This document shows positions 19,314 to 29,474 of a stretch of 64,000 bases of DNA, one piece after another. The position numbers and the translations under genes are program-made. Below the pieces are notes generated by a model. The model was not told the origin of the DNA. It made no database searches and saw nothing but the letters and a program-made list of their open reading frames with translations. The stretch is taken from contig SDUX01000003.1 in NCBI GenBank assembly GCA_008729055.1, positions 124,001 to 188,000 of the forward strand, written 5' to 3'. How positions within the stretch are numbered: position 1 is the first letter of the stretch; every line of letters starts with the position of its first letter. The stretch comes from Pyropia haitanensis. Its lineage: Eukaryota; Rhodophyta; Bangiophyceae; Bangiales; Bangiaceae.

Positions 19314-21820
19314 TACCCCGACGCCGGCGCCAGCCGCGCGGCGGCGGCGCCCCGCTCGCCCTCCCCCCGCCCCACCACCGCCGCCATCAGCGTCGCGTGC
19401 GCGTCGGCGACCGCGGCCGCGACGGCGCCCTTGACCCGGTGCCGCGCGCGCACGTTGACCATCAGCCCCACCGCGGGGGGCTCCAGCGCCGCGTCCCCGC
19501 CGCCGACGCCGACGCCGCCGCCGCGGCCGCCGCCGGCCGTGAAGAGCAGCGCGTAAAAGTGGCGGACGCCCAGCGCCAGCGACTCAACGTCCATGCCGGG
19601 GCGCTCGCAGAGGGGCACCGTCGCTGCTGCCGCGGCCGCGCCGCCGTCGGTGCCAGCTGCACCAGCAGCCGCGTCGGCGGCCAGCCATGACCGCGCGGCG
19701 GCGACGCGGTCGGCCAGCCCCACAGCGCGGAGGACCTCCTCTGACGCGAGGCTGACGTACTCGTCGAGGTAGCCCTCCGCCTCGGCGTCAAGGCTGGCCA
19801 CCACCGCCGCAGTGAAGGGGTAGCCCTCCAGTGGCGTCCGCATCGCGTCCACGCAGTTGGCCAGGTACACACACCGCTCGGCGGCAGACAGGCCACCCCC
19901 CCCCTGGCCACCACGGCCGCTGCGGGAGCCTCCAAGCAAGTCTGTCGCCCGACGCCCGGCGCCACCGCCACCACCACCACCACCGCCACCGCCACCCCCG
20001 CCGCCACCACCGCCGCGCGCGCCCGCCGCGGCGTCGACGCAGATCCGGCGGAGCGGCGTGAGGATGGCGTCGAGCACCTGCGCGGCAGACGCGTCGCGCT
20101 CGGCTTCCGACGCGAGGCTCGCGTCCAAGGTGGCGAGGATGTCGCCTAGCCGCCGCATCGTGGCGGAAACTGCCGGCGGGGGGTTGAGGTCCGCCGCCGA
20201 TGGCGGCGGGGTGTCGGCGACAAACGCGTCGAGGCGGTCCCGCCAGGACGCGAAAAAGGTGCCGAGCGTCGCGGCCTGCGCGGCGGAGAGGGTCTCCACC
20301 AGCGCCGACGGCGGGCGCAGGTGCACCGCGAGCGTCGACGCGTAAAAGGCAATGAGCGAGGCGAGGCGGTAGGTGGTCACCACGGGCGGCGGCGGGTCCA
20401 GCAGCGCGTCCAGCCGCGTGCGCAGCGGCCGGCAGAGCGAGTCAAAGATGGAGTGTAGGACGGTCGCCGACAGCGTGGGGGGGGGCGCCTCGCTTCCCCG
20501 GTCCGGTGCGCTCCCGTCACCGTCGCCGCCGCCGCCGCCGCCACCGTCGCCGTCGCTTGCCCGCCGCTGCACCCCATCCGCGTTTGTCGAGCCGTTCTGG
20601 CCACCCTCCTCCTCCTCGCCATCCCCAAACAGCCGCCCAATCAGCTCCGTCTCGCCCGCGAGCGCCTGGTGCACCCACGCGAGCATATCGTTGGTGTACC
20701 GCAGCACGTCGTGGGCGTGGAGCTCGATGGGCCGCGGCACCCCCCCCGGGCCGCCCTTGGTCAGCGCACGCAGGAAGCGGCCGACGAGAGCCGCCCGCCG
20801 CGCGGCGGCCACCTCGTCCGCACACAGCCGCAGCAGGCGAGGCCGTGCGCGCAGCGCCGCGACGGCGCTCCGCACGAGGGCGGTGGTCTCGAGCTGGGCG
20901 CCCCCGCCCCCCCCCCCCCCCTGTCGACGGCCGCCGCGGCCGTCGCCGCCGCCGCCGCGGGCCCACCCGTCCTGGCCGCCGTCCGCGCCACCCCCGTCGC
21001 CGTCGGCGCCGCCCTCGGTGCTCAGCTCCCCACACCGCGCCTGCACCGCCCGGTACACCGCCTCATACGCCGCCTCCCGCCGCGTGGCGGCCATCTCCAG
21101 CGTCCCGAGCGCGGCGCGGCCGGTCGCGCCCGCACGGAGGAGCACGCGGGAGCGGGTGTGGAGGCCCTCCAGGCGGCGGAGGGCGTCGAGGTAGGCCGCA
21201 TCGACGACGCCGGTGTCGAGCTTGGCGTCCGCCTCGGGCGGCAGCACAAACGCCGCGACAAACGCGGCCGACGCGGCGGCGGAGCGGTCGTGGTCGGCCG
21301 CCGCGTCGCGGAGGGCGGCGGTGGTCGCCACCACCCCCGCCGCGCCCGACCGCGCCGCCGCGAGGCGGTGGGAGAGGTCGTCGACGAGGCTCCCCATCGC
21401 CGCCACGTCTGCGGTCAGGCCCGACAGGGCGGCGGTCACGCCGTCGGCGGCGGCGAGGACGGCAGCCGCACGGGACAGCGTCCGCGCCTCCATGGCCGTC
21501 CGCAACGATCTCCGCGTCGCGGCCGTGTTGACCAGCGTCGTTGACGCGTCGGGCGGGGTGGGCGACGCGGCAGGCGCCGCCGCGCCGCCGCTGGACGGCG
21601 GCACCGCCGGCCGCTGCAGCAGGTGCGCGACGTCGGTGAGGGCGGAGATGACGCCGGGGGAGTCACTGGGCGGGGGAGACTCGACGACGTAGCGCATCTT
21701 CTTGACCGCCCATGACGCCGACGCCGCGGTTGCCGACGACGGGCCGGCCGCGGCGGGGGCGGGGGCGGGGGCGCCCAGGGGGCTCAACGGCGGCGGCGCA
21801 CCGGGCGCCGCGCTGGTCAT
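19238..21820 (-). CDS. COG6: Conserved oligomeric Golgi complex subunit 6
   Basis: Intronless, 860 aa (human COG6 657; the excess is Gly/Ala/Asp-rich insertions). Identification rests on three long blocks. One is GRFLRALTKGGPGGVPRPIE followed by LHAHDVLRYTNDMLAWVHQA, the most conserved stretch of COG6. Another is HTRSRVLLRAG with the following TLEMAATRREAAYEAVYR. The third is a C-terminal block starting CVYLANCVDAMRTPLEGY and running to EEVLRAVGL. COG6 belongs to lobe B of the eight-subunit COG tether, which captures retrograde vesicles within the Golgi and so maintains glycosylation enzymes. Poly-Gly tracts at 20,515-20,545, 20,905-20,960 and 19,965-20,010 (plus-strand positions) fall between helical blocks. 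I start at ATG 21820 (MTSAAPGAPPP); the frame stays open further upstream but would add a hydrophobic stretch not known in the family. Confidence 0.93.
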   Translation of the reverse strand: MTSAAPGAPPPLSPLGAPAPAPAAAGPSSATAASASWAVKKMRYVVESPPPSDSPGVISALTDVAHLLQRPAVPPSSGGAAAPAASPTPPDASTTLVNTAATRRSLRTAMEARTLSRAAAVLAAADGVTAALSGLTADVAAMGSLVDDLSHRLAAARSGAAGVVATTAALRDAAADHDRSAAASAAFVAAFVLPPEADAKLDTGVVDAAYLDALRRLEGLHTRSRVLLRAGATGRAALGTLEMAATRREAAYEAVYRAVQARCGELSTEGGADGDGGGADGGQDGWARGGGGDGRGGRRQGGGGGGGAQLETTALVRSAVAALRARPRLLRLCADEVAAARRAALVGRFLRALTKGGPGGVPRPIELHAHDVLRYTNDMLAWVHQALAGETELIGRLFGDGEEEEGGQNGSTNADGVQRRASDGDGGGGGGGDGDGSAPDRGSEAPPPTLSATVLHSIFDSLCRPLRTRLDALLDPPPPVVTTYRLASLIAFYASTLAVHLRPPSALVETLSAAQAATLGTFFASWRDRLDAFVADTPPPSAADLNPPPAVSATMRRLGDILATLDASLASEAERDASAAQVLDAILTPLRRICVDAAAGARGGGGGGGGGGGGGGGGGGAGRRATDLLGGSRSGRGGQGGGGLSAAERCVYLANCVDAMRTPLEGYPFTAAVVASLDAEAEGYLDEYVSLASEEVLRAVGLADRVAAARSWLAADAAAGAAGTDGGAAAAAATVPLCERPGMDVESLALGVRHFYALLFTAGGGRGGGVGVGGGDAALEPPAVGLMVNVRARHRVKGAVAAAVADAHATLMAAVVGRGEGERGAAAARLAPASGYPPEVGVAVGFRATDKVATVLTGRL

Positions 21821-22159
21821 GGGGAGAGCGCAGGCGGGATTGGAAAAGAAAGGGGTACCAGATGCCAGCCAGAACAAGGCGGCGGCCGCCAGATGCCCGC
21901 GGAGCACACGAGCAACGCGCAACGAGCCTGAAGAGGCCACGATGGTCACCAGACCGGCAGCGCTACGAGCCCTGTCGAAAGAGCGAGTCAGAGGTGTCAG
22001 CGATAAAAGACTTTCCATCGCCTCCGTTTTCAAATTGTGTCGGAACTCAAAGGAACACGGCTTTTCAGGTGCCACAACGACGACTCTGGCGGTCGTCACC
22101 GTCGCTCCCGGCGCCAGTCGCGGGCTCTTTGTCTCTGCCGACGCTCCCTTTCGTGCGCG
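21821..22159. promoter_or_regulatory. Compact bidirectional promoter, COG6 / 2OG oxygenase
   Basis: Only 339 bp separate two divergent start codons. The interval is less GC-rich than either gene (for example around 21,990-22,050) and presumably carries both promoters. Confidence 0.5.
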
Positions 22160-23158
22160 ATGGGGTCGGCGCGTCGCAAGGGGCGGTCTGCTGCCACCGC
22201 CGCGCCGGCGGCCCTGTCAACCCGGTCGCGTCGGCCTCGCGCCGTCCCCGCCCCCCCCGTAGCCGCCCCCCCCCAGCGTGTCCCCGTCGCGCCCATCCTC
22301 CCCCCGGGCGACACCCGCCACGCGCCGACGACCTCGTCGGGCGGTCATGACGCCCCGCCGACGCGGCTACTGCACTCGCTGCGGCACAGCGCGTCCCCCC
22401 CCATCATCACGGTGCCGGCCTTCTTCACCCCGGCCGAGTGCGCGGCGTGGCGGGCATACGCCGACGGCGGCGGCCGCATGGACCGGCTGGCGTGCGCGGC
22501 GACGCGCGAGACGGCCGCCCGCCAGCAGTGGCGCGCGACGGTCGAGTCGCCGCAGCTGGCCGCCCGCATCTTTGACCGCCTCCGTCCGCTCCTTGGCGGC
22601 GCGCTGGTGGATGGTGGGGGTGGGCGTGGGGGTGGGCGTGCGGGCGCGCCGGCGGCGGCGGCGACGGCGGGGGGCAGCGGCGGCGGGTGGGACCGGCTGG
22701 TCTCGGCGGCGATTGGGTGCGCGCCAAACCTGCGGCTGTACCGGTACGGGGTTGGCGACGCGTTTGGTCGGCACGTGGACGAGAGCGGGGCGGTGCCGGG
22801 GGGAGGCGTCACCGCCCTCACCGTCCTCATCTACTTGAACGGCAGCGGCGGTGGGGGCGGTGGGGACGGTGGTGACGGTGTCGGCGGCGGTGGCGACGGT
22901 GGCGACGACCGGGAAGGCAGTGGTGACGCGGCAGACGGGGAAGGAGAGGGGGCGGTGGGGGGAGAGGCACCGCTGGTGGGCGGCGAGACGGTCTTCTACC
23001 GCGGCTCGTATGGCAACTCGGTGGTGCTGCGCTACGCTCCCGCCGCCGGGGCGCTGCTCGCCCACGCACACGGGGAGGCGTGCCTCCCGCACGAGGCCGC
23101 CAAGGTGATGGCGGGCGTGAAGTATGTGTTGCGGACGGACGTGGTGGTGTCCACATAA
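22160..23158 (+). CDS. 2-oxoglutarate/Fe(II) dioxygenase, prolyl 4-hydroxylase-like
   Basis: Intronless, 332 aa. The Fe(II)-binding facial triad is visible as HVDES (H205, D207) and a distal His in CLPHEA (H311). It is followed by the 2-oxoglutarate-binding tail GVKYVLRTDVVV, typical of P4Hc/2OG-FeII_Oxy proteins. The block PNLRLYRYGVGDAFGRHVDE is also family-like, as is GGETVFYRG. Such enzymes hydroxylate prolines or other side chains using O2 and 2-oxoglutarate. The substrate cannot be read from sequence. A Gly/Asp-rich loop of about 40 residues replaces the variable loop between the strands. No clear signal peptide is present, since the N-terminus is basic (MGSARRKGRS); an organellar or cytosolic role is possible. 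The start is the first in-frame ATG. Confidence 0.87.
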   Translation: MGSARRKGRSAATAAPAALSTRSRRPRAVPAPPVAAPPQRVPVAPILPPGDTRHAPTTSSGGHDAPPTRLLHSLRHSASPPIITVPAFFTPAECAAWRAYADGGGRMDRLACAATRETAARQQWRATVESPQLAARIFDRLRPLLGGALVDGGGGRGGGRAGAPAAAATAGGSGGGWDRLVSAAIGCAPNLRLYRYGVGDAFGRHVDESGAVPGGGVTALTVLIYLNGSGGGGGGDGGDGVGGGGDGGDDREGSGDAADGEGEGAVGGEAPLVGGETVFYRGSYGNSVVLRYAPAAGALLAHAHGEACLPHEAAKVMAGVKYVLRTDVVVST

Positions 23159-23667
23159 GCGCCGCCTACAGGTTGTTCAGCACAGCGAGCAAAGGAGAGT
23201 AGAGGAGATGAGAAGGGGATGAGGAGCTGGGAAAGGGGACACAGCGCATCACAATTTTATCGCCACGTACACGTGGCAGATGCTTGACAGCCCAGGATAT
23301 GGTCCATAAAAGATGATCATTCGAATCAAAATATTCCAGGATATGGGAGCACCCAATCGCCCAGCAAAACACCACACGGACGCCTGCGTCAAAATCAGCT
23401 TCACGTTCTTCTGGTTGGCCAGCAGCAGGTTGGTGTGATCACATGGTTTGTTTTCTCCGCGAAAGTATCGCCTCAGCCAACAAAGGAATATGCACTTCAA
23501 AAACAATGCGCTTTGGCGAAAACTTTGGGCCACCGATGCGTTCGTCACACGGACCCGCGTGACAGATCCCCCTGCACACGCCTCTGCTCGTCCGCTCCCC
23601 CTCCCCTCGCCTGCCCCTCCCCGTCTTGCCTTCCCCTATCACTCGCCACGATCGCACCGAGCCGCCG
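23159..23667. other. Convergent interval with low-GC island
   Basis: This lies between the 2OG oxygenase and LSm3 stop codons. From about 23,245 to 23,560 GC falls sharply and a 99-codon minus-strand frame is open. It contains protein-like text (NLLLANQKNVKLILTQASVW) without a recognisable family. I treat it as a possible decayed insertion, not a gene. Confidence 0.4.
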
Positions 23668-24561
23668 CTAGGCCGTCCGCAACGGTGGAGCAACAAGGAT
23701 GACGCCGTCCCCCCGCACGAACAGCATGTCCAAGTCCCGCGACACGCTCCGCACAATCTGCTCAAACGTCTCCTCGTCCGTCTCGATGGACGTGATGGTC
23801 TCGGTAACGTCGCCGAGGACCATGTTCATGTGCTGGTCAAACGCCTGGAGGGGGGTCGGTTCACCACAAGTAAAGAAAACAGGCCGGGGAGAAGGCGGAA
23901 CGAGATAAAGGGGAATACCAACACAGCGGCGGCCACCGACACAAAAGCGACAGTCCAGATGGAGGGGGGGTAGCCGACGGGTCAGAAACGCAGCCAAACC
24001 AGGGTTGGGAGCCGCGCGGCAGCGAAAACGGTACCATGGTCAGGGAGTGGGCTACTGGCGCGCAGCCGCAGACGGCCAGCCGGCCCACCCTACCCACCCC
24101 GCGCGACACAGAGGAGAGAGAGAGCGCAGTGCACAACGACCCACACGCAGACGGGGTTGAGGCGGCGTAGGCGGCACCATCCCCCTGAGAACTCCACCCC
24201 CGCCCCCTCGCCCCCCTCAACACACACTGCCACCACGCAGGGGGCAGAGGCAGTACCACCAAAGGTCGACAAAAAAAAAAAAAACAGGCGAGGGCAACAC
24301 AACCAGGCAAAGGCCACGCCAGTGGGCACCTTGGTGGCCAGAGGGGTCCGGTGCGTGCACGTGGCGGCGCGGGGGAGGACGCGCGAGGGGGGGGGGGGGG
24401 GGGCAGGTCGGGGGGCGGAAGGGGGAGGGGGCCAGGGCGGCAGCCGCGCCGCAACGTACGTGCAGGCGGCCACGGAGCTCCCGCTCGCCGCGCATCTTGA
24501 CGTAGATTCGCTCGTCCAGCGCGAGGCGGATGAGGTCAATCGGGTCCAGCGGCTGCGGCAT
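23668..24561 (-). CDS. LSM3: U6 snRNA-associated Sm-like protein LSm3
   Basis: Two exons: 24460-24561 (34 codons, donor CAC/GTACGT) and 23668-23844 (acceptor CCTCCAG), giving 92 aa; human LSm3 has 102. Exon 1 encodes [22 protein letters not shown] sequence ([20 protein letters not shown]) with RELRGRLH, the Sm1 motif. Exon 2 continues [17 protein letters not shown] and ends with the Sm2 block [17 protein letters not shown]. LSm3 is shared by the LSm1-7 ring (cytoplasmic mRNA decapping) and the LSm2-8 ring (nuclear U6 snRNA). The match is nearly collinear with the family over the full length, so function can be assigned with confidence. The intron of 615 bp contains long G and A runs. The ATG at 24561 gives a family-typical short N-terminus. 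Confidence 0.96.
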
Positions 24562-25657
24562 GGCGCGGGCGGGCGGCCCCGGCAGGGGGCACCCGCACAC
24601 GCCGTGGAAGGGGCGGGGGTGGAGGGCGGCAGTGGGGGGGGCGGGAGCGGACAAAAACGGCAGAGGGGGAGGGGGTGATGCCGAGGAGGGGGGGGGGGGC
24701 TCGGCGACAGGGACGGGGGGGGGGGTCCACGACACTGGCAGGGGGGACTTGGTGCTGGGGTCGTGCACGGGAGCGTCGCTGGCACGCCCAAGGCAACAGC
24801 GCGCGTCACGCTCTTTGGTCTTGATCCACTCAGCTGTTGAAAACTCACTCTTGGTTTTCATGGACTGGGGCCTTGTTTTGAAGGTGGACTGTTGGTCGTG
24901 GAGCACGACCGACACCACTGTCTGGTGGTGGTTGATGTGGCACGGGCTGGCGACGTGTGCGCGGCCAGTATCGCAGAGCAGTGGCCGACGGCTCGGTAGA
25001 CGGCATGGCCCGCGGCTTTGTCGCGCGCGGTCAAAGGTGTGATGCAGTGGCCCGCTCGGCGGCTGCCCCCGAGACCGCTGTTTCCTCCTCTGTGCAGCAC
25101 GGCGACCGTTGGGGGCGCCGGGGGCTGCTTCGCTACCCCCCCCGCAGACGCCGCCCTATCTCCAATGAGCCCCTTAGTCGCCACCCTGCTCCCCACCCCG
25201 CGCCGCCCCCCTTGCGCGGAAACCCTAACCCCACTGTCCCTGCGCTGCCAGCGCAGCTCAGCCGCTACCCCCCTCCCACCCGCCGCCGCCGCCGCAGCCG
25301 CCGCCGCGTTTCCGGTGCTGTGGGGCGTCGCCGCCCTCCTCCCTCACCGTCGCACGGCGGGTAGGGCCAGCTGCCACCGCGCCCTCGTCGACCAACGGCG
25401 CGCGGCAAGCGCACCGGTTGGCTCGTACGCAAGGAAGGGGATTGAAAGAGTTAAGCTAGAGTTTTCATCCTTCGAGTCTCTGACAGTTACGTCCCCGCTG
25501 CCCTTCCTGTGCACGGCCCGCGGCGGGCCTTCCCCCTACGCGGAGACGAAAAAAACACCCACGCGGGCGGCACGGCACGCGCGGCGCGCCGTGCACCCCT
25601 CCCCCCCACGCCCTCCCCTACCCTTCCCCTATCCATCAGCATCTTCACCGCTACCGC
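24562..25657. other. Intergenic region upstream of LSm3
   Basis: Between the LSm3 start and the 3' end of the next minus-strand gene I see no supportable gene. The right part is CCG-rich, and around 25,430-25,500 there is a small lower-GC patch. The LSm3 promoter should lie within the first few hundred bases. Confidence 0.45.
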
Positions 25658-25790
25658 CTCCACCACCACCGCCACCACCGCCACCACCACCGCCACCACC
25701 GCCACCACCACCGCCACCACCACCGCCACCACCGCCACCACCGCCACCACCGCCACCGCCACCACCGCCACCGCCACCACCGCCACCACC
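25658..25790. repeat. (CCACCG)n microsatellite abutting a stop codon
   Basis: An imperfect CCACCG/CCACCA array of about 130 bp ends immediately at the stop codon (25791) of the minus-strand multidomain gene. It therefore lies in its 3'UTR, where it reads as a GGTGGC repeat. Confidence 0.88.
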
Positions 25791-28700
25791 TCATACCCGC
25801 ATGTACCGGTACTCGGACCCGTACGAGAGCGCCCGGCCCTGCGGCCCGACCACCACCACGTTCACCACCGACCCCGGCACGCCCGCCGGCACCGTGCACG
25901 TCAGCGCGTCGCCATCGTCCGCCACGTCACGCACGTCCGTGCAGCGGCGGTCGCCAACCGTCACGCCCGCCTTCCACCCGCCCAGCCGGTGGCCCGTCAC
26001 GCGGAGCGGGGTGCCCCCCGCGGCGCGCCCCCGCGACGGCGTCACGCCAATGAGCGTCGCGGTCGACGGCACCGGGTACTTTGGCCGCAGCAGCGTCACC
26101 GTGTCGGACCGCGGGTCCGCCATGACCACCCCGCCCGACGGGTCCTCAAAGATGGCCAGCCCAGACCGGCCAACCATGATGCGCACGCCGTCATCGTCGA
26201 GCGGCGTGTCGGCGCCGTCGGGGGCGGGGCGGGCGCGGTAGAGGAGGCCGTTGCTCTGGCCCGCAAACTTGGACAGCAGCAGCTCCCCGCGGAGCGCGTT
26301 GGCAAACGTCGACGCCGTATACTCGAGCACCCCGTTGGTCGACGACTGCACGCCCGCGAGGCCGGCCGTCGCGGCCACCCCAGCCGGCCGGGGCGCCAGC
26401 GGCGCCACGTACACGCACTGCCGCGGGTCATCGCGGCCGCGGTTGCGGTTGGGGGACCCATAGTAGGCGCCCGCGGTGATGCGGAGGAGCGCGTCGCCAG
26501 TCTGCGGGTCCGCGCCCTGCGTCGTGCACGACGTGGACGCCGGCCCGTAGCCGGCATTGGGCCCATTGTCCGCCGCGTAGATGGCGCCACGGGAGGTGTA
26601 GGCGAGCGCAAACGCGTTGCGCACGCCCGACGCGTAGACGCTCACATTGCCGCTGCGGATGGTCGCCACGTCGGGCGTGTCGGCGTCATTGTACGTGACG
26701 GCGCCGTCAAAGCCGGGCGCGTCCACGTCCGCGACAAGGACAGCCGCCGACAGGGGCGAGTCGGGCACGCCGCCAATGAGGTCCCGCTCGCCCTTGGTGG
26801 CGCCCCGCACCGCCACGCCCGCGTTGGTGCTGCCGCCCACCGACACGTACAGCCGCCCATCATCGTCCCACGTGTGCCCATTGACGCCGTGGTCGTGGTT
26901 GCTGACCGGCAGGCCCGACAGGGCCGCCCGGTCATACGCCCAGCAGCCGTCGGCGGTGGGCTTGTACAGGTCCACGCGGCCATTGCGCCAGCCCGACGCG
27001 TACGGCAGGGCGCCCGTGTCGAGCCAAAACAGCACGCTCGTCGACACAAACAGGCGCGTCGCGGCCACGTCCGACGGCGGGAAGGAGATGCCGAGGATGG
27101 ACCGCCCGCCGGGCAGCGGCTCCGTCGCGCACGCGTCCGTGACGACGCCCCGCGACTCGTCGACGGTGAGGGCGTGGAGCACGCCGCCCTGCGTGCCAAA
27201 ATAGTAGCGCCCGTCCGGCCCCCGCGCCGAGCACGTCACACCCTGCCCCAGCGAGTAGTCCTTGCCGTCGAGCCCCTTGAGCGACGTGGTCGTCCAGCGC
27301 ACCGGCGGCGCGCCGCCAACGATATAGTCAAACGGCAGCGCGTTGGAGGTGCCCACCCCATTGACCACCCGCACGTCGACCGTCGCGGCGGCGCTGTTGG
27401 TCGTCCGGGGCGGCACGAGGACCTCCACCTCGGACCCGTCCGCCGCCGACCGCATCACATTCTCCGCCTCAATGTCGCCAAACATGACCCGAAAGTCGTT
27501 GAGCAGGCCGCTGCCACGCAGGCGCAGCCGGTCCCCGCCCGCCGCCGACCCCGACCGCCGGCTCGCCGACGACAGCACCGGCAGCACGGCGGCGGTGTCA
27601 TAGCCGAGCTCCCCCGCCTGCACCGCGTACGTCTGGGACTCGCCCGGCCGGCGCATCAGCAGCACCAGCCGCGCCCGTGATGACGCTTGCCAGTAGAGCA
27701 CCTGCAGTGGCGTCGACGAGCCCGCCTGCAGCTCCACCGCCGCCGACGCGACGGTGGTGGTGACCCCCCCCTCGGGGCGGGCCCCCCCCGCCAGCACCTC
27801 AACGCCGCCGAGCAGCACCTGCACGGGGCCGTCGTGCTGCACCGACAGCGTGTGGGCGCCCGACGTGCGGGGGCGGAGCTCCGCGACGAGCCGCGCGCCC
27901 CAGCCCGACTCGGCGGTGGTCGTAAACGCGGCGCCCGGAAAGTCCGCCGCCGCCCAAAACGCAATCCGCGGCACCGCCGTGCCGAGCGTCGGCCGCACCC
28001 CGTTCGCGGCGGCCACGTTGGCGCTCAGCGGCAGGCGTGACACGCCGCCATCGTCGGCAAAGACCTTTTGCGCGCCGCCGCCGCCGCCGCCGCCGCCGGC
28101 CGCCCCGCCCGTGACGACGCGGGTGTGGAGGCCGCCGCCGCCAGCGGGGGCGGCGGCGGGGTAGCCGTAAAAGTAGGCGCCGGGCGTAAACGCCGTCCGC
28201 ACCGTCACGGTCGTCAGCGCGGTCGCAACGTCGCCCGTGTTGTCCGTCACGGTCAGCCGCACGGGCGTGACGCCCGTTGGGAAGGAGTGCGTAAGGACGG
28301 CGCCGCGGCCGAGCTCCTCGCCCGTCCCGCCGTGCGTCCACACGTACAGCTCGATGAGGCCCGACACGGCGGGCGGGCCCGCATTAAAGTAGTGCGAGTG
28401 CGAGAGGATGCCGTCGAGGGTGACCGACGCGGCGCCCGTCTTGGTAAAGTCCGTCGCCTCGTACGGGCCGCCGGGGACGGCGTGCGCGCGGTGGTCTGCC
28501 GTGACGCCGTCGCCCGTGTCCGTGCCCGTCTGTGGGGCCGCCACCAGGGCCGGCGTCGCCGTCGCCGTCGGCGCTGTCGTCGGCGTCGGCGTCGCCGCCG
28601 CCGCCGCCGGGGACGGCGTCGTCGCCGGCGCCGACGCCGACGTGCGGCGCACCACGACGCCACTGATCATTGGGTGCTGCACGAGGCCGTCGAGCGTAAC

Positions 28701-29262
28701 GAGCAGGGCCCCCCCCGGCGGGACGGTGACCCCCCCAAACGTGCGCACGAGGGCGGTGTTGGCCCCCCCCGCGACGGCGACAACGTCCAAGTTGTGGATC
28801 ATCCCCTGCGCCGCCTCGCCAGCCGTATCGCCCACCGCCACGCGCATGACGCGGCGGCCGGGCGCGTCAAACCACACCTCTGCCCACAGCAGCGACACGC
28901 TGTACGTGCCCGGCGCGACGGGAAACGCCAGCCGCAGCCGCCCAACCGCCCACCGGTGGGAGAGGTAGAGCGGCGACCAGCCGCGGCCACGGGTGATGGG
29001 CCGGTCGGGGGCAACGTGGACCGACGAGCGGCGCGGTCCAGACGGGCTGCCGTCCGCGGCGGCCACGTACGTGCCGCCGCCGTCGGCCTCAAAGAGGCCC
29101 CTCGCGGGTCCGCCAGCGTTCCACCGTACCACCGGTGGCGGCGGGGTGGCCGCGGCGGTCTCCGCGCGGTCCGACAGCGAGAGGGGGGTGGGGGGGGGGG
29201 GCGCCGCGGCCGCTGGTAGCGTCACGGCGGTGGCAACGGCGGCGGCGGCCGCGGCGGCGGCA

Positions 29263-29309
<47 letters not shown>

Positions 29310-29474
29310 CGCGACCGCCGTGACCGTGGCGGCCAGGCGGTGGCGGTGGCGGCGGCGGCGGCGGCGGTCCCATGACGACGACGCCACGGTGGGGGCACCA
29401 GCGGGCGGGTGGGGATGGCCGCCGTCGGCGGTGGGCGTCTGCCCTGGCGGCCGACCATCCCTGCGGCTGGTCAT
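25791..29474 (-). CDS. Malectin-PKD-PA14-TIG-GSDH multidomain extracellular protein (copy 2)
   Basis: A single frame of 1,227 aa with the same module order as the gene at the left edge. It has a leader with an Ala-rich hydrophobic stretch (about 48-85), then malectin (about 115-268, VVRWNAGG), PKD (about 325-425), PA14-like (about 425-620), TIG (about 628-727), a GSDH propeller (about 740-1130, NHDHGVNGHTWDDDGRLYVS) and a terminal TIG ending EYRYMRV. The start at 29474 (MTSRRDGRPPG) aligns with MDSSPRGRPPG of copy 1, which supports both starts. The propeller and PKD modules are strongly conserved between copies. Linkers and the malectin/PA14 insertions differ, so the duplication is not recent. 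The copies face each other in inverted orientation about 22 kb apart. A secreted carbohydrate-binding or sugar-oxidising role is inference. Confidence 0.85.

Noticed and set aside
19313..22099. N-terminal extension of COG6 beyond ATG 21820
   Set aside because: The frame stays open to about 22,099, but it would place a hydrophobic stretch (AAAALFWLASG) before a cytosolic peripheral Golgi protein and overlap the divergent promoter.
24900..25480. Possible plus-strand gene upstream of LSm3
   Set aside because: Frame is Pro/Ala-rich, continues into the CCACCG microsatellite and the antisense of the copy 2 multidomain gene, with no domain.
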